NCBI GenBank assembly: GCA_023393525.1 | Contig: JAEWKZ010000080.1 | Coordinates: forward strand, 1 to 7,718 | Direction of reading: 5' to 3' | Origin: Pseudomonadota bacterium | Lineage (GTDB): Bacteria > Desulfobacterota > Desulfovibrionia > Desulfovibrionales > Desulfomicrobiaceae | Length of the DNA stretch: 7,718 bases | Position numbers and translations under genes: made by a program | Shown here: piece by piece, positions 5,762 through 7,718 of the stretch | Layout: each line of letters begins with the position of its first letter | How positions within the stretch are numbered: the stretch's first letter is position 1 | Notes under the pieces: model-generated | What the model was told of the DNA's origin: nothing | What the model saw: only the letters and a program-made list of their open reading frames with translations | The model's database searches: none

Positions 5762-6657
5762 AGATAGTGACCAAGACCCAAATCCGCGAGTATCCGCTCA
5801 TCTCGCGCGGAAAAGTCCGCGACATCTACGAGATCGATCCGCAGACCCTGCTCATCGTGACCACGGACCGCATGTCCGCCTTTGACGTGATCATGAACGA
5901 ACCCATCCCCTACAAGGGCGTGGTCTTGAACCAGATCACCCTGTACTGGATGGACGCCTTCAAGGACCTGGCCGCCAACCATCTCCTGGCCACGGACGTG
6001 CGCGATTTCCCCGCCGCCCTGGCTCCGCACGCCGACGAACTGGAAGGCCGGGCCGTGGTGGTGCGCAAGGCCAAACCCCTGCCCATCGAGTGCATCGTGC
6101 GCGGCTACCTGACCGGTTCGGGCTTCAAGGACTACAAGGCCACGGGCTCGGTCTGCGGCTACAAGCTGCCGGCGGGCCTGGTCGATTCCGACAAGCTGGA
6201 GACGCCGCTCTTCACCCCGTCCACCAAGGCCGACCTGGGCGCGCACGACGAAAACATCACCCTGGCCGACGCCAAGTCGCGCATCGGCGACGGGCTGCTC
6301 AAGAAAATCCAGGAACTGTCCCTGGCCATCTACTCGCGCGGACGCGACCTGGCCGCGCAGCGCGGCATCATCATCGCCGACACCAAGTTCGAGTTCGGCC
6401 TGAACGAAAAGGACATCCTGCTCATCGACGAAGTCCTGACCCCGGATTCCTCGCGCTTCTGGCCTGCGGACAAGTACGTCCCGGGGCAGGCGCAGCCCAG
6501 CTTCGACAAGCAGTTCCTGCGCGACTGGCTAAGCTCCACCGGCTGGGACAAAACCCCGCCGCCTCCGGCCCTGCCCGCCGAGGTCATCGCCGAAACACAG
6601 AAGAAGTACCTGGAAGCATACGAACTGCTGACGGGTTCCCCCTTGCAATTGCCGTAA
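5758..6657 (+). CDS. purC: Phosphoribosylaminoimidazole-succinocarboxamide synthase (SAICAR synthetase)
   Basis: The 299-residue cytoplasmic enzyme joins CAIR with aspartate using ATP to make SAICAR, a step of de novo purine synthesis. Both family signatures are present: PLPIECIVRGYLTGSG (107-122) and IIADTKFEFG (205-214). The ATP-binding start RGKVRDIY (17-24) and the DRMSAFD segment (37-43) are intact. At about 300 residues it matches the longer form of the family, seen also in yeast, rather than the roughly 240-residue E. coli form. Its ATG shares four bases with the hisD stop, and a GGAGA just upstream lies inside hisD. fabI starts 24 bp after its stop, so the three genes probably share one transcript. 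Codons are strongly GC-rich, like hisD. Confidence 0.97.
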   Translation: MKIVTKTQIREYPLISRGKVRDIYEIDPQTLLIVTTDRMSAFDVIMNEPIPYKGVVLNQITLYWMDAFKDLAANHLLATDVRDFPAALAPHADELEGRAVVVRKAKPLPIECIVRGYLTGSGFKDYKATGSVCGYKLPAGLVDSDKLETPLFTPSTKADLGAHDENITLADAKSRIGDGLLKKIQELSLAIYSRGRDLAAQRGIIIADTKFEFGLNEKDILLIDEVLTPDSSRFWPADKYVPGQAQPSFDKQFLRDWLSSTGWDKTPPPPALPAEVIAETQKKYLEAYELLTGSPLQLP

Positions 6658-6681
6658 GGCGCAAACAACCGGAGAAAATCC

Positions 6682-7446
6682 ATGCTCGTCCAAGGGAAGA
6701 AAGCCCTGATTTTCGGCGTGGCCAACGACAAGAGCATCGCCTACGCCATTGCCAAGGAACTCAAAGACAACGGCGCGTCCATAGCCCTGAGCTATGCCGG
6801 CGAGGCGCTCAAGAAACGCGTCGAGCCCATCCACGAGGAACTGGGCAGCGACTTCATGTTCCAGTGCGACGTGGCCAGTGACGCGGCCATCGCCGAGTCC
6901 GCCGAAATCGTGAAGGAAAAATGGGGCAGCTTCGACATCCTGGTGCACTCCGTGGCCTTCGCCAACCGCGACGACCTGAAAGGCCGCTACGTGGACACCT
7001 CCCGCGACGGGTTTCATCTGGCCATGGACATCTCTGCCTACTCCCTGGTGGCCCTGTGCAAGGCGTTCGACCCATTGCTGAGCGACAACGGCTCGGTCAT
7101 GGCCATGACCTACTACGGTGCGGAAAAGGTCATCACCAATTACAACATCATGGGCGTGGCCAAGGCCGCGCTGGAGTGCAGCGTGCGCTACCTGGCCATG
7201 GACCTGGGCGAACGCGGCATCCGCGTCAACGCCATCAGCGCCGGCCCGCTCAAGACCCTGGCCTCGTCCGGCATCTCCGGCTTCAAGACCATCCTGTCCA
7301 CCATCGAGGAACGCGCCCCCCTGCGCCGCAACATCATCCAGGAAGACGTCGGCAAGACCGGCCTCTTCCTGGCTTCGGACCTCTCCCGCGCCATCACCGG
7401 CGAGGTCATCTACGTGGACTCGGGATACAACATCATGGGCATCTGA
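6682..7446 (+). CDS. fabI: Enoyl-[acyl-carrier-protein] reductase (NADH), FabI type
   Basis: The 254-residue short-chain dehydrogenase reduces the enoyl-ACP double bond in the last step of each fatty-acid elongation cycle. The Rossmann start is the divergent FabI form, ALIFGVANDKSIAYAIA (8-24). The catalytic pair fits Tyr-x6-Lys: Tyr154 and Lys161 in NYNIMGVAKAALE, with the extra FabI tyrosine at Tyr144. The conserved AGPLKTLASSGISGF block is at 187-201. The residue equivalent to E. coli Gly93, in the triclosan pocket, is Ala92 (HSVAFA), as in some Gram-positive FabI proteins; Met157 and Phe201 of the same pocket are kept. GGAGA at 6671-6675 precedes the ATG. It is the last gene of the hisD-purC-fabI unit and is followed by a terminator. 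Confidence 0.97.
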   Translation: MLVQGKKALIFGVANDKSIAYAIAKELKDNGASIALSYAGEALKKRVEPIHEELGSDFMFQCDVASDAAIAESAEIVKEKWGSFDILVHSVAFANRDDLKGRYVDTSRDGFHLAMDISAYSLVALCKAFDPLLSDNGSVMAMTYYGAEKVITNYNIMGVAKAALECSVRYLAMDLGERGIRVNAISAGPLKTLASSGISGFKTILSTIEERAPLRRNIIQEDVGKTGLFLASDLSRAITGEVIYVDSGYNIMGI

Positions 7447-7473
7447 TGCCTGTCCCCAACCGGCCAACGACAC

Positions 7474-7501
7474 AAACCCCTTCCAGCGAAGGGGTTTTTT
7501 T
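7474..7501 (+). terminator. Intrinsic terminator of the hisD-purC-fabI operon
   Basis: A 9-bp perfect stem (AAACCCCTT 7474-7482, AAGGGGTTT 7489-7497) with the loop CCAGCG leads into a run of seven T (7495-7501). It sits 27 bases after the fabI stop. On the minus strand the T tract would be short, so it is mainly a plus-strand terminator. Confidence 0.9.
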
Positions 7502-7506
7502 GTGGT

Positions 7507-7718
7507 TCATCCGGTTAAAGCGTACTTGGCTTCGTGAATCCCCAGAATTCTTAGTTTGAAGAACTCCTGATCCCGGTAGCCGTACGCCTGCCTTTTGAGC
7601 GTCTTGATCTTGTTGTTGGTTCCTTCCATGGGCCCAGAGGATATAGGATGGTCGTACCAAGCCAGGATGCCAGTTCGGTACGTGGCCATGGTCTTGCCCA
7701 TCTTCGCCAACGGGCCAA
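7507..7718 (-). mobile_element. ISL3-family transposase, C-terminal part, cut by the window edge
   Basis: The minus-strand frame enters at the right edge and stops at TGA 7507-7509, giving the last 69 residues. The block SGPMEGTNNKIKTLKRQAYG followed by YRDQEFFKLRILGIHEAKYA is typical of the C-terminus of ISL3-family DDE transposases; the Glu in PMEGTN is probably the last acidic catalytic residue. A TTG at 7710 could be read as a start but is internal to the family domain, so the real start is beyond the window. The gene is convergent with fabI, and its stop is 60 bp from the fabI stop with the terminator between them. The element's terminal inverted repeat should lie in 7447-7506, but I cannot delimit it without the other end. 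Whether the element is complete is unknown. Confidence 0.85.

Noticed and set aside
6529..7473. Minus-strand frame of 314 codons across the end of purC and all of fabI
   Set aside because: It is a shadow of two intact enzymes in GC-rich DNA; the product is biased in G, V, H and D and resembles nothing known.
1..7718. CRISPR array, tRNA, rRNA, phage or defence genes
   Set aside because: No regularly spaced repeats, cloverleaf or relevant protein families are seen. The flanking mobile elements appear to be of different families, so a composite transposon is also not supported.

Overview
The window looks like chromosomal DNA of a sulfate-reducing bacterium of the order Desulfovibrionales. The best evidence is the major outer-membrane porin at 2846-4141, whose N-terminal half closely fits the homotrimeric porin family known from Desulfovibrio. 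The GC-rich codon use of the housekeeping genes and the gene order (porin next to hisD-purC-fabI) agree. I cannot name genus or species from the sequence.

Layout, left to right. Positions 1-435 hold no gene I recognise. They carry three copies of an 18-bp GC-rich direct repeat that resembles a degraded insertion-sequence end, possibly IS21-type. A small tetratricopeptide-repeat (TPR) protein lies on the minus strand (436-924). Diverging from it across a 161-bp gap is a secreted protein of 538 residues (1086-2702). It joins a TolB-N/FlgO-like domain to a C-terminal region with FG-GAP/VCBS-type calcium-binding motifs, and its base composition changes abruptly in the middle. An AT-rich 143-bp spacer with a possible sigma-54 promoter and a leader hairpin leads to the porin gene, which ends at a strong intrinsic terminator.

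The 4207-4450 spacer holds a concentric inverted repeat, a candidate promoter, and a 72-bp perfectly centred palindromic repeat of the ATTCCCG...CGGGAAT class. Then comes a tight operon: hisD (last steps of histidine synthesis), purC (purine synthesis) and fabI (fatty-acid elongation), closed by an intrinsic terminator. At the right edge is the C-terminal end of an ISL3-type transposase on the minus strand, cut by the window boundary.

How it works together: hisD, purC and fabI overlap or nearly touch and are probably co-transcribed, although they serve three different biosynthetic pathways. The porin is a separate, probably highly expressed unit. The TPR protein and the FG-GAP protein are a divergent pair of unknown function. 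I found no defence system, CRISPR array, phage module, tRNA or rRNA. Most of the window is ordinary, and the points of interest are the mosaic FG-GAP gene, the intergenic palindromes and the IS remnants at both flanks.
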